The position numbers were made by a program, and so were the translations under genes. Shown here piece by piece: positions 1 to 9,496 of a stretch of DNA of 64,000 nucleotides. The stretch is taken from the NCBI GenBank assembly GCA_905371595.1, contig CAJPLU010000002.1, positions 1 through 64,000 on the forward strand, written 5' to 3'. A model generated the notes under the pieces. It was not told where the DNA came from. It was given only the letters and a program-made list of their open reading frames with translations, and did not search any database. This DNA is from Candidatus Saccharimonadota bacterium. GTDB taxonomy: Bacteria > Patescibacteriota > Saccharimonadia > Saccharimonadales > Saccharimonadaceae. Positions within the stretch are counted from its first letter, which is position 1; the number at the start of each line of letters is the position of its first letter.

Positions 1-1378
1 TCCACACCGTCTCAAAAACATAAAACCCAAGCACTAAAGCTAGCCCAAAGAACATAATAAGGTTAAATACTTTTTCATTCTTAGTCCTTACATTAATATA
101 CTTCTGCAGCCATAACCCTACTGGCACTAACATAACTGCTGTTGCTGTAAAATATCTACCCTGAACACCATCCGCATAATACGCTCCCTCGCCAAACCTA
201 AACGGCAATAAGGCCCACGCTGTATACATAGCATATGACACTGCGCAAACAAACAACCCAATTGTCGCCAAATTATACACTGCCAATTTACCAGCCTGCT
301 CTCCCAATAACTCCTGGTCTTTCTTGTTGTAATGAAGGAAAGAGAGGAAGAGGAGGGAAAATGATGGTAGTAATATAAAAAGCGGCAGTCCATATTTAAA
401 AGCAGAGAATGCGCCAATCACGCCCCTTAGGATATCATCGGATACGGGCAGGTTTGGGTTTAGATAGGTATTAAATAATATCTGGATAAATTTGAGCGGA
501 TTACTATGAAGCGGATTATGCGGTGCGCCAGTGGTGAGTAGGGGTTGTGTGTATACATGAAGCCACGCTATTAAACAAAAACCTGCTAATATTGCTGCTG
601 CTGAGAGAACCAACCATTTTTGCGGAATAAAAGATATTTTTGATTTTTCATTTGAAACGAAGAGGCGCTTCGGCAAGAAAATGACTGGTGATAATAAGAG
701 TATTGTTACCGACTTTGTGAGAATTAACAAGCAGGCTACAGCAATAATAAGCAACTGCTGCTGTCGAGTTAACGGGCTTTTTTGGCTAAAGAGATTTAAT
801 GTAGCAGCAATAGCGGTAAAAATTGCGATATTTGTCATACTGTCTCCGGAAAGAGACGCTGCCAAATGGATCATTAGCGGAAATAGGCCGGTTGCTACGA
901 ATGCCCATTTGCCAACGCGTACCCATTTTATGATGAAATAAAGAGCAAATGAATAAAATATTAGGTTGGCCAATCTTCCGAACATGATAGTTACTCCGAG
1001 TGAACCATGTATGAGATTTGCAAACATAATACCGATTGTCTGCGGTAGATGCATAATTGGAGGATAGCCGGTTGCGCTGCTGCATTTCCCTGTCTCTGTA
1101 TCGCTACGATTTATAGTTTTCTTATAGCTAGTTACGAAATTATTTACATCTGCTTCTTTTGCTTTTAATACCACTTCTTTAGGTAAAGTACAGGCAACTC
1201 CTGATTCAATTTTTCCTTGGGATAACCCATAGGCCCGCATATAATGTACACCTTCGTCATTGATTGATAGCAGAGGTACGGTGGCCGCCGACAACACTCC
1301 AAAAAACAATGACAAAGATATAAAGACGTTTTCAGGCTTTTTAATAAAATATAAGAATAAAGACCAATATTTTTTCAT
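1..1378 (-). CDS. DUF2142 family polytopic membrane protein (C-terminus beyond window)
   Basis: The reverse strand is open from an ATG at 1378 to the window edge (459 codons plus one base), so the C-terminus is missing. The translation starts MKKYWSLFLYF and has a first membrane segment at about residues 13-31, followed by an extracytoplasmic loop and many hydrophobic segments. The loop motif GYPPIMHLPQ, the RLANLIFYS segment and the late motif VQGRYFTA are hallmarks of DUF2142, a family of predicted membrane proteins common in polysaccharide loci and thought to be glycosyltransferase-like. It is divergent from the flippase gene. A TATAAT box lies 11 nt before the ATG. The exact reaction is unknown; its place beside flippase and rhamnose genes suggests a role in surface-glycan assembly (inference). 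Confidence 0.8.
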   Translation of the reverse strand, partial: MKKYWSLFLYFIKKPENVFISLSLFFGVLSAATVPLLSINDEGVHYMRAYGLSQGKIESGVACTLPKEVVLKAKEADVNNFVTSYKKTINRSDTETGKCSSATGYPPIMHLPQTIGIMFANLIHGSLGVTIMFGRLANLIFYSFALYFIIKWVRVGKWAFVATGLFPLMIHLAASLSGDSMTNIAIFTAIAATLNLFSQKSPLTRQQQLLIIAVACLLILTKSVTILLLSPVIFLPKRLFVSNEKSKISFIPQKWLVLSAAAILAGFCLIAWLHVYTQPLLTTGAPHNPLHSNPLKFIQILFNTYLNPNLPVSDDILRGVIGAFSAFKYGLPLFILLPSFSLLFLSFLHYNKKDQELLGEQAGKLAVYNLATIGLFVCAVSYAMYTAWALLPFRFGEGAYYADGVQGRYFTATAVMLVPVGLWLQKYINVRTKNEKVFNLIMFFGLALVLGFYVFETVW

Positions 1379-1424
1379 ATACTAAGAAAATTATAAAGTA
1401 GAGTAGTATATTGGGCAAACTTGC

Positions 1425-1430
1425 TATACT
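1425..1430 (+). promoter_or_regulatory. -10 box (TATACT) of the flippase operon, leaderless spacing
   Basis: TATACT is followed by exactly six bases (aatgac) and then the ATG at 1437. Transcription would start at or next to the start codon, leaving no room for a ribosome binding site. No good -35 hexamer is visible 17 nt upstream. Confidence 0.55.
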
Positions 1431-1436
1431 AATGAC

Positions 1437-2693
1437 ATGCAGTCGAAAAAAAAAGATTACATCTGGAACTCACTAGGCTCATTGCTACAGAGTGCGATCT
1501 CTCCAGTATTGCTAATTGTTATCACTCGACTAAACGGCATTGACGATTCTGGACTGTTTTCATTTGCAATATCAATTTCAGTGGTGTTTTGGGCGGTTTC
1601 TTTATGGGGTGGTCGGACTTATCAGGCATCTGATGTCAAGCGGGAGTTTTGCAGCGGCGGTTATGTCGCTGTGCGTTTCGTTGCATCGCTTATTGTGGCA
1701 GTTTCTGCAGTGGTGTTTTGTGTATTGAATGGATATAACGCTACGAAAACAGGCTTGATTATGATTTTGGTAGCCTTTAAAATTTTAGAATCAATTGCCG
1801 ATTCGTTGTATGGTGTTTTGCAAATCCATCGTAAATTGTATATCGCTGGTATATCACTAACCATGAAAGCGATGCTTGGTTTTGGGGTATTTATAGTGGT
1901 TGATATTGTAACTAAAAATGTCATGTATGGCACGTTGGCGATATTGCTAGTCAATGCGCTCATTATCCTTCTGTACGATGTGTTATGGGTACGACGTGTT
2001 GAGGCTATTGCTATGAATAAAAAGTTCATCAAAGAATACGCCGGTCAGGCTGTCGTAATCATGAAACGTACTTCAGCGGTATTTGTTGTGATGTTTTTGA
2101 CGATGTTTTCACTCAATATCCCGCGGTATTTTTTGGACAAATCCCATCCTGACCAAATTGGTTATTTTGGAATTATGGCAATGCCAATTACGCTCCTTGG
2201 ACTCTTCATATCGTTTATCATTCAGCCGAATGTCGTGAATTTGTCTGAGTTATTAGCAAAAGGAAAATTGAAGGAGTTCGCGCGAATTGTTGGTAAGATT
2301 AATCAAATAACTTTTGGGATGGGCGTACTTTCAGTTGTCCTGAGCTATTTGATTGGTGTTTGGATGCTTAACGTTATTTTTGGCATCAATATCAATAATT
2401 TCCGCCTTGATTTGACAATTATGGTTATTGGCGCGGCGGCGAACGCTTTTGTATCAATTTATGTTAATTTGCTGATAATTATGCGTCGGTTTAAGGGGCA
2501 ATTTTACACACTACTACTCACGGATATTTTGGCGGTAGTGGTGTCTATGTGTTTGATTGAGCGGTTGGCGATGTTGGGTAGCGTGCTGGTTTTTATGATG
2601 ATCAGCTTTTTACAAGTAGCGCTTCTGCTGTTTATCTACAAGCGGTCGCTAAAAGATGCTATAATAACTGACAAAGATAAAGGGGAGCTATGA
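1437..2693 (+). CDS. Wzx-like polysaccharide flippase (MOP superfamily)
   Basis: A 418-aa protein made almost wholly of hydrophobic segments, about 12 predicted helices, beginning with a short basic N-terminus (MQSKKKDYIW) and the segment NSLGSLLQSAISPVLLIVIT that is typical of Wzx/RfbX and MATE-type flippases. Such proteins move lipid-linked oligosaccharide repeat units across the cytoplasmic membrane. It is the first gene of a + strand operon and overlaps the downstream reductase by 4 nt (ATGA), so translation is probably coupled. The start is fixed by the -10 box six bases upstream. Polytopic flippases diverge strongly in sequence, so the sugar specificity cannot be read from it. Confidence 0.8.
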   Translation: MQSKKKDYIWNSLGSLLQSAISPVLLIVITRLNGIDDSGLFSFAISISVVFWAVSLWGGRTYQASDVKREFCSGGYVAVRFVASLIVAVSAVVFCVLNGYNATKTGLIMILVAFKILESIADSLYGVLQIHRKLYIAGISLTMKAMLGFGVFIVVDIVTKNVMYGTLAILLVNALIILLYDVLWVRRVEAIAMNKKFIKEYAGQAVVIMKRTSAVFVVMFLTMFSLNIPRYFLDKSHPDQIGYFGIMAMPITLLGLFISFIIQPNVVNLSELLAKGKLKEFARIVGKINQITFGMGVLSVVLSYLIGVWMLNVIFGININNFRLDLTIMVIGAAANAFVSIYVNLLIIMRRFKGQFYTLLLTDILAVVVSMCLIERLAMLGSVLVFMMISFLQVALLLFIYKRSLKDAIITDKDKGEL

Positions 2694-3547
2694 GTAAGAA
2701 ATATGTAATTTTGGGAGCAAACGGACAATTGGGCAAGGCGCTGCGTGCCATGTTTCCAGACGCCAAGTCACTGCCGCGGGAAGAGCTGGATATAGCTGAT
2801 GAAGTGCAAATAAACGCGTTTGATTGGTCAAAATACGATGTTATCTTAAATGCGGCAGCCTTAGTTAATGCTGATGGTTCTGAAACTCCGGAATTGCGCG
2901 CCAAGACGTGGCTAGCTAATGCCTATGGTCCGCGCAACCTAGCCAAAATCGCAATTGAGCAGAACAAGACACTTGTTCACTATTCGTCAGATTATGTCTG
3001 GGATGGCCGAGAGAAAAATCATAAAGACGATGAAGTAGTTGCGCCTCTTCTGGTTTATGGAGAAAGTAAGGCTGCTGGTGATCTAGCGGTTAGCTTGGTG
3101 CCAAAACACTATATCATGCGGGTATCTTGGGTCGTTGGCGATGGTCACAATATGCCAAAAACCATGAAAAACTTGGCGGATATGCGCATCAATCCAAAAG
3201 TCGTCAATGATCAGTTTGGCCGGCTGACTTTTGCGTCAGAAATTGCTCGAGCTACTAAATACTTCTTAGATAATAAAGTTGCATATGGACTATATAACGT
3301 AACTAACGAAGGTCCAGTGAAGTCGTGGTACGAAATTGCCGCTGACGTGTTTGAATATGCCGGATATGATCGCAGCCGCGTACAGCCGATTTCTACCGAG
3401 GAGTATGCTGCTAGTAAACCAGGCTTTGCGCCACGGCCGCTCAACAGCGATATGGATTTGTCGAAGTTACGCCAAACGGGTTTTGTGCCAAGCGATTACA
3501 CCGAAATGCTGAAAGAATATGTTAAGCAATTGTCAACGAACAAGTAG
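2690..3547 (+). CDS. RmlD-like sugar-nucleotide reductase (first of two paralogues)
   Basis: A 285-aa short-chain dehydrogenase of the RmlD type. The N-terminal nucleotide-binding motif GANGQLG is at residues 9-15, followed by YSSDYVWDG and the catalytic pair in VYGESKAAGD (Tyr and Lys of YxxxK). RmlD reduces dTDP-4-dehydrorhamnose to dTDP-L-rhamnose. It overlaps the flippase by 4 nt and is followed after 8 nt by the GT8 gene. A second gene of the same type, at 8654-9496, sits in the rml operon and is the better candidate for the housekeeping RmlD. This copy may act on another 4-keto sugar or be a duplicate tied to this glycan; I cannot decide from sequence alone. Confidence 0.8.
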   Translation: MSKKYVILGANGQLGKALRAMFPDAKSLPREELDIADEVQINAFDWSKYDVILNAAALVNADGSETPELRAKTWLANAYGPRNLAKIAIEQNKTLVHYSSDYVWDGREKNHKDDEVVAPLLVYGESKAAGDLAVSLVPKHYIMRVSWVVGDGHNMPKTMKNLADMRINPKVVNDQFGRLTFASEIARATKYFLDNKVAYGLYNVTNEGPVKSWYEIAADVFEYAGYDRSRVQPISTEEYAASKPGFAPRPLNSDMDLSKLRQTGFVPSDYTEMLKEYVKQLSTNK

Positions 3548-3555
3548 GATTTATT

Positions 3556-4539
3556 ATGAACAAAGGAATTTTAAACGTTTTATATCAGAGTGACGATAAC
3601 TATGCCGTAGTCAGTGCAATTTCCATTGTGTCGCTTTTAGAAAATAATAAGCACTTAAAACAGATCAATATTTTTTACCTTGGGCATCAACTCAAAAAAG
3701 ATAGCATCAACAAATTCAACAAAATGGTTGGAAATTATAAGAACGCGACAATTACTTTCGTTGACGTGTCAAGTTATCCTGACGAATTGAAAGAGATTGG
3801 CGTTAAGGCTTGGAAGGGATTATATATCACATGGTATAAGATGTTAGCGTTTGCTAAGCTTGATATCAAAACGGACCGGATTTTGTACATTAACCCGCAT
3901 ACGGTGATTAGCGGTGCACTTGATGGTCTTCTGGAGCTTGATTTCGAGGGTAATGTGATGGCGCTGTCGTACGACGCTACCATGGTGAACGCGCACAAAG
4001 ATGTCATTGGTTTGAAACCAACCGACGGTTACTTTAATTGTGGAGTCATGCTTATCAATCACAAAAAATGGATGAAAGATAAGATTGATGCCAAGATGCG
4101 CGAGCATTTGCGACACAATCATTATGAGGTGGCTGACCAAGATTTATGTAACGTGTTTTTCAAAGGCAAGATTAAAAAGGTCGGCGTGGAATATAATTTC
4201 TCGACCGTTTTCTATGGCTATGACATTAAAAAATACATTAAGGCTAATGGTTTCTTGCCCGAGAGCTTTTACAGTTATGATGAAATCATGGAGAGTTACT
4301 ACGCGCCGAAGATCATTCATTCGCAGTTTGGTGTGAACGGTAGGCCGTGGCAGCAGGGTAACGATAATCCAGTTGGTTTTTTGTGGCGTAAATATTTGAA
4401 ACTAACGCCCTGGAAAAACGCTAAAATGCCAATAGCGAAGAAGGATATAAACTGGCGACTGTATGACCTATTGCCGCAATCGATAATCGTCAATCTGTAT
4501 GCGTGGGCGGTTAATCGTAAGTTTGCAAAGACAAAATAG
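3556..4539 (+). CDS. Glycosyltransferase family 8 protein with altered DXD motif
   Basis: A 327-aa protein with the GT8 start (ILNVLYQSDDNYAVVSAIS), a central DRILYINPHTVI segment and a C-terminal region with KIIHSQFG. GT8 enzymes transfer hexoses from UDP-sugars to lipopolysaccharide-like acceptors. At the usual metal-binding DXD (normally YLDADT) this protein has INPHT, so the first aspartate is Asn and the second is His. A His can still bind a metal, but the change means activity should not be assumed. The gene is last in the flippase operon, and the next gene is convergent. Confidence 0.75.
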   Translation: MNKGILNVLYQSDDNYAVVSAISIVSLLENNKHLKQINIFYLGHQLKKDSINKFNKMVGNYKNATITFVDVSSYPDELKEIGVKAWKGLYITWYKMLAFAKLDIKTDRILYINPHTVISGALDGLLELDFEGNVMALSYDATMVNAHKDVIGLKPTDGYFNCGVMLINHKKWMKDKIDAKMREHLRHNHYEVADQDLCNVFFKGKIKKVGVEYNFSTVFYGYDIKKYIKANGFLPESFYSYDEIMESYYAPKIIHSQFGVNGRPWQQGNDNPVGFLWRKYLKLTPWKNAKMPIAKKDINWRLYDLLPQSIIVNLYAWAVNRKFAKTK

Positions 4540-4555
4540 AGTGATAGGATAAGCG

Positions 4556-5371
4556 CTAAAACCGCGACAGGAAACTGTGAATGCGTGATGTCACGCGAAG
4601 TTTTGCTGCTCGTGCGGCTTTTTTCCAGCCAATCTCATTAAACCTATCGGAAAAATTATCGTAGACTTCTTTCTCTTCCTTGAATCGGATACCATTTTTA
4701 CCTTTTTCCTTGCTGGATAACGACTCGGCAAAACGGCGGTATTGAAAAGTTTCTGTTGTGTCAAAATAAAGCGAAGCGCCATCAATAATCATGGTCAATT
4801 CGACGATGACGTCTTCAAGGATTTTATACTTTGTATCAAATGAGTATTGTTTGAGAGTATCGGTTTTCCAAGTGATGGATGGAAAATAAAGCCAATTTCC
4901 ACAGCAAAGCGACGCAGCAAGTTTTTCGCCAGACAGTATGCCAGATTTTTTAGGCTGCAGTATTCTTTTAACTTTATCGGCAAGCGGTAGATATACGTTA
5001 CTTTTGTCGTCGATTATTTGTACGCGAGGCTGATAAAGGTCTGCTTCACCAATGTTTTTTAGCGCAGTATCAACGTAGCTAGTTAATAGTTTATCGTCGC
5101 AGCCGACGATCATACAATACGGTGCGCTTGCGTGTTGAATAGCGTAATTAAAGTTGGCGGTGATACCAATATTTTTACGGTGTCTGATGTACGTGATGTG
5201 TTTATCGTTTAACTTTTTGTAATAATTATAGGCGGTTTTATCTGGATAATGATCGTCGAGGATCGTCAAATGCCAGGCTTTGCTGGTTTGTGCTAGCACT
5301 GAATCGACGGTTTGCTTCAATAGTGAAAACTCACCCCAGTACGGTACGATAATATCAATACTATTTTTCAT
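4556..5371 (-). CDS. Family 2 glycosyltransferase
   Basis: A 271-aa GT2 protein. The start at 5371 (MKNSIDIIVPYWGE) is chosen because the beta-strand that opens the GT-A fold begins there; an ORF extended to 5497 runs backwards through the DUF2304 gene. Motifs are TVDSVLAQT, LTILDDHYPD (nucleotide site) and MIVGCDDK at the DXD position. It probably adds a sugar to the lipid-linked repeat unit on the cytoplasmic face. Its start overlaps the end of the DUF2304 gene by 11 nt. It is the last gene of the operon rmlA, DPM-like GT2, DUF2304, GT2. Confidence 0.8.
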   Translation of the reverse strand: MKNSIDIIVPYWGEFSLLKQTVDSVLAQTSKAWHLTILDDHYPDKTAYNYYKKLNDKHITYIRHRKNIGITANFNYAIQHASAPYCMIVGCDDKLLTSYVDTALKNIGEADLYQPRVQIIDDKSNVYLPLADKVKRILQPKKSGILSGEKLAASLCCGNWLYFPSITWKTDTLKQYSFDTKYKILEDVIVELTMIIDGASLYFDTTETFQYRRFAESLSSKEKGKNGIRFKEEKEVYDNFSDRFNEIGWKKAARAAKLRVTSRIHSFLSRF

Positions 5372-5714
5372 TCGACAGCCTGATCGATAATTCTTGATGT
5401 AAATCGCGCAGTCGGCGCTCGTTTTGGTCGATACGCTGGCGCTGGTTGTTGGCGATGTAGAATAACAAAATAATTGCCGTAGTTTGCAAAATATCAAACA
5501 AGCTTAATTCTGATGAATCCAGCGGTGGATGTCCAATCGAAATATTATACAGAGGAAATGACCCAATCAGGACAACCATGATAACCATCCAGATAATTAA
5601 TTGATGACGAAAGCGCGTTACACTAACTTTGCGCAGTTTGTACTGAGTAATGATATTGATCAATGCTGCTAAAATAATCGGCACATTGAGTAGTACGAGG
5701 ATAAGATATCTCAT
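5361..5714 (-). CDS. DUF2304 small membrane protein
   Basis: A 117-aa protein with three hydrophobic segments (about residues 4-23, 41-60 and 78-92) and a charged coiled-coil-like tail (NQRQRIDQNERRLRDLHQEL). Size, topology and position directly behind a dolichyl-phosphate-mannose-synthase-like gene match DUF2304, whose members accompany such transferases and are thought to help anchor or regulate them. It overlaps the upstream transferase by 4 nt and the downstream GT2 by 11 nt, so the three are likely translated together. Its function is otherwise unknown. Confidence 0.7.
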   Translation of the reverse strand: MRYLILVLLNVPIILAALINIITQYKLRKVSVTRFRHQLIIWMVIMVVLIGSFPLYNISIGHPPLDSSELSLFDILQTTAIILLFYIANNQRQRIDQNERRLRDLHQELSIRLSNEK

Positions 5715-6415
5715 TCGAATAACTCCGTTAAGCGTTGCTTAAATAGTCGTTTGACAATGTTGATGGCATTCCAGTTGTTTTGGCCTTTGGCTCGGGAATA
5801 GTCGGTGTAAATTGCCTTAATTGGGTATTCGGAAATAACCATGCCTGCTTGTTTGGCACGCCAAATCATCTCTGAACAAAACTCATAACCAGTCGATTTC
5901 CAGTCGAGGTTATCAATTGCCCTTCGCGAGTAAACCCGCAGTCCAGATTGCGAATCAGTAACATTAATACCAAACAGGGCATAAGTGATGAAACTTAAGC
6001 CTTTATTTCCCAAAACCTTAGTCCTAGACATGCCTTCGCTATTGATGAGTCGGCTACCGATAAGTAAATCAGTGTTAGAGCTATCGCTCTGCCGAATTCC
6101 CGCCAAAACATCTTCTGGATCGTGCTGGCCATCAGCATCCATGGTGGCGGCAATACCATAGCCGTGTTGCCGCGCGTAGGCAAGCCCAGTCAAGGTGGCG
6201 CCGCCAGCTCCAGAATTCAAAATATGATCAATGACAATTGCGCCGCCTTTTTGCGCTTGTTCAAGCGTATCGTCCTTTGAACCATCATTGACGAGCACTA
6301 TATCAATCGAGTAGTCTTTTTTGGCTTTTGAGAAAACTTTTTTGGCTTTTTTAATAACATCTTTGATGACGCTAGATTCGTTGTAGGCGGGTATGATGAC
6401 ACAAACTTTTTTCAT
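5711..6415 (-). CDS. DPM1-like polyprenyl-phosphate glycosyltransferase (GT2)
   Basis: A 234-aa soluble GT2 domain of the dolichyl-phosphate-mannose synthase type. It begins VCVIIPAYNE, has the nucleotide-site motif VLVNDGSKDDT at about residues 41-51, the HILNSGAGGAT loop and the catalytic MDADGQHDPED. Such enzymes load a sugar on undecaprenyl phosphate for later use outside the membrane, and the DUF2142 protein at the left edge could be a user of that donor (inference). There is no C-terminal membrane domain; the adjacent DUF2304 protein may supply it. It lies 6 nt after rmlA and overlaps DUF2304 by 4 nt. Confidence 0.85.
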   Translation of the reverse strand: MKKVCVIIPAYNESSVIKDVIKKAKKVFSKAKKDYSIDIVLVNDGSKDDTLEQAQKGGAIVIDHILNSGAGGATLTGLAYARQHGYGIAATMDADGQHDPEDVLAGIRQSDSSNTDLLIGSRLINSEGMSRTKVLGNKGLSFITYALFGINVTDSQSGLRVYSRRAIDNLDWKSTGYEFCSEMIWRAKQAGMVISEYPIKAIYTDYSRAKGQNNWNAINIVKRLFKQRLTELFE

Positions 6416-6421
6416 CGGTAA

Positions 6422-7276
<855 letters not shown>

Positions 7277-7323
7277 AAACCTCCTACTTTTTATGATATA
7301 AGTATAGCAAACAGATTAGCTAA

Positions 7324-7352
7324 TTGACAAAAGTACAAAAGTAAGTTAAAAT
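7324..7352 (+). promoter_or_regulatory. Promoter TTGACA-17-TAAAAT, leaderless for the 7359 gene
   Basis: TTGACA at 7324-7329 and TAAAAT at 7347-7352 are 17 nt apart. Six bases (aaaaag) then separate the -10 box from the ATG at 7359, so the mRNA should start at the start codon. Confidence 0.7.
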
Positions 7353-7358
7353 AAAAAG

Positions 7359-8648
7359 ATGGAGAAAATTTCTAGCCCTAAGATTGAATATACGCGAGAT
7401 GCTTATGAAAGCTATCTAACCAGAGTATCGGACAATTTATTTACCGACCCGGATCATCCTGAAAGAGAGCCGAGGAGCCGCTCAATTGTTTATGTACCGT
7501 ATCGCCGTTTTTCCAAACAGTTACGGCAGGGCTGTCCTGAAATTACCTTTACAGATTCTAATAGTCCAGAGGTTGTTGAAGCCGTGTCTGCGGCTGATGT
7601 TATTGTTAATATTGCTCGCGGTGAAGAGGTTGTTGAAGCAGAGATTGGACACCCAGACAGGAATGTCAAACTACCGCCAGAGTCGTTGGCAAACACTGAG
7701 ATGGTTGGTGATTTATATTTGCAGGCGATTGAAACGGGCAATACAGATGTACAAGTTGTTCACACTGGTAGGATGAATAATAAGACGATTGCTATGGCGA
7801 CAGCAATGCCAATTTTAGCTGAGAGTGCCGGGCTTAACTATGAGGATGTGATTCATGCATCTGATGCTAAAATACATCAATTAGTAGAGGAAAACCAAGT
7901 CGATCTGAAAGCTTTGATACATGAAATTGAAGCTGATCCAACAATGCAAGACATGCAGGTTTGTATCCGGGCACTTCGGCGAATATGTGAAGCACGTCAT
8001 ATTGATCCAGATACCGCCAGCTCATCTGAGTTAACCAACGCACTACTGGACGAATATAAGAAATATCCGCGTATCAGCACCTCGACACTAATGAAAGAGC
8101 AGATGCTACAGAACGTTGCTGAAAAGTTACGAAGTGAAGGTAAGAGCGAAAAAGAAATTAATGAAGTAGTTGGAAAACTGGATGAGTTCACAGATGAGGA
8201 ACCCGACTCGGTTGATACGGTTACGAACTTTACTAATAGCATCCCGATAATTTTATCTAAACAGTTGATTAAAGAGGGCTATGACGCTGATGAAGTTGGT
8301 GCTATGAGTACCGAACAAATGATGGAATTGTTGGCAGACACTGAAATGACAGTAGTTATTGTAGCTGACATTGCACACATGCCGCGGGTGATGTGGCTGG
8401 CTGATTATCTGATGCCAGACAACTTTAAGCTGGTATTTGTTGAGAGTAGGACGGATTTGGATGAGGAAACCCTACAAAAATCAATGGAACGTGAAGAGCG
8501 GTCGCTTAAGCTCACTAGAAATTGGTTGCCGAATCAGATGGGCACTAGGAATCCAGCTAAAGTCGGTGAACTAGCAGACAAGGCTTACTGGGGTAAAGAT
8601 AGTATAAGTAATAAAGAAATCAACGCTAGTATTCAACAAGCAAAGTAG
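7359..8648 (+). CDS. Hypothetical protein, possible DUF218 (YdcF/ElyC)-like fold with a helical insertion
   Basis: A 429-aa protein without signal peptide or membrane segment, which I do not recognise outright. Residues about 75-190 read like the first half of a DUF218 domain: a strand ADVIVNIARG, LANTEMVGDLYLQA, then the strand VQVVHTGRMNNKTIAMA. Residues about 190-300 are charged and helical. The pattern then resumes with DSVDTVTNFTNSI (resembling the conserved S-x-T-x-x-N) and VVIVADIAHMPRVMWLADYL (resembling TS-x-HMPRA). DUF218 proteins occur in envelope metabolism. The assignment is by eye and tentative. The gene stands alone between converging rml genes and has its own strong promoter. 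Confidence 0.6.
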   Translation: MEKISSPKIEYTRDAYESYLTRVSDNLFTDPDHPEREPRSRSIVYVPYRRFSKQLRQGCPEITFTDSNSPEVVEAVSAADVIVNIARGEEVVEAEIGHPDRNVKLPPESLANTEMVGDLYLQAIETGNTDVQVVHTGRMNNKTIAMATAMPILAESAGLNYEDVIHASDAKIHQLVEENQVDLKALIHEIEADPTMQDMQVCIRALRRICEARHIDPDTASSSELTNALLDEYKKYPRISTSTLMKEQMLQNVAEKLRSEGKSEKEINEVVGKLDEFTDEEPDSVDTVTNFTNSIPIILSKQLIKEGYDADEVGAMSTEQMMELLADTEMTVVIVADIAHMPRVMWLADYLMPDNFKLVFVESRTDLDEETLQKSMEREERSLKLTRNWLPNQMGTRNPAKVGELADKAYWGKDSISNKEINASIQQAK

Positions 8649-8653
8649 ATAAT

Positions 8654-9496
8654 CTAACCAAGCAATCTGTTTAATTTATCGCGCCAATCTTCTGGTATGA
8701 ATCCAGTTTTTTCAATTTTTGTTAGATCTAGAGTGCTTTGCAATGGTCGCTGAGCGACACTTGGCTTACTGGCGAAATATTCAGCGGTAGAGACTGGCTG
8801 TATGTCTGAAGATGATTTACCTGATTTTTCAAAGACAATTTTGGCAATTTCCGCCCAGCTGGTCGGTTGACCTTCATTGGTCAAATTATATGTGCCGTAT
8901 GGTGCGGCTGTTTCTAATAAATGTTTAATACCACGTGCTAAAGTGTCAGTGAAGGTGAGGCGACCAATCTGGTCGTTAACGACTGAGGGTCTGACGCCAC
9001 GCGCTGCTAGATCTTGCATGATATTGACAAAGTTTCTGCCGTCGCCGATTACCCACGAGGTACGAATAATATAGTGCTTGGTTGCTGTAGCGGCAGCTAG
9101 GTCGCCATCAGCTTTAGTCTTGCCGTAAATGTTAAGCGGTGAAAAAGGCTCGTCTTCATTGTGGATTGGCTGGGAACCGTCGAAAACGTAATCAGACGAG
9201 AACGCTACAAAAGTCAAGTCGTGCTGGTTAGCAGCTGTCGCCGAGTAGCGGGTTGCGTCAACGTTAACTGCTTTAACTAGGCTATAATTGCTGGGATTCT
9301 CTGCGCCATCAACGTCGGTCCAGGCGGCAGCGTTAATAATCACTTTGGTATTATCCCAGTTAAACTCGTTGATTGCTTTTTGGTCGGTGATATCGAGTTG
9401 TTCGCGATCCAAAGCTAGTGCCTGAGGGTAAATTTTTTGTAGTGCTCGGCCGACTTGCCCGTTAGCGCCAGTAATAACTATTTTCTTGTCATCCAT
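8654..9496 (-). CDS. rmlD: dTDP-4-dehydrorhamnose reductase
   Basis: A 280-aa NADPH-dependent reductase for the last step of dTDP-L-rhamnose synthesis. The Rossmann motif GANGQVG is at residues 10-16, SSDYVFDG follows the third strand, and the catalytic Tyr and Lys lie in NIYGKTKADGD. The C-terminal substrate motifs RPLQSTLD and GFIPEDW are present. It is the last gene of the minus-strand operon rmlB, Nudix, rmlC, rmlD; its first base is the last base of the rmlC frame, so the two are coupled. It differs clearly from the paralogue at 2690-3547. Confidence 0.9.
   Translation of the reverse strand: MDDKKIVITGANGQVGRALQKIYPQALALDREQLDITDQKAINEFNWDNTKVIINAAAWTDVDGAENPSNYSLVKAVNVDATRYSATAANQHDLTFVAFSSDYVFDGSQPIHNEDEPFSPLNIYGKTKADGDLAAATATKHYIIRTSWVIGDGRNFVNIMQDLAARGVRPSVVNDQIGRLTFTDTLARGIKHLLETAAPYGTYNLTNEGQPTSWAEIAKIVFEKSGKSSSDIQPVSTAEYFASKPSVAQRPLQSTLDLTKIEKTGFIPEDWRDKLNRLLG

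Noticed and set aside
5372..5497. Long upstream extension of the GT2 frame at 4556-5371.
   Set aside because: It runs through the DUF2304 gene and carries no GT2 features; the fold begins at ATG 5371.
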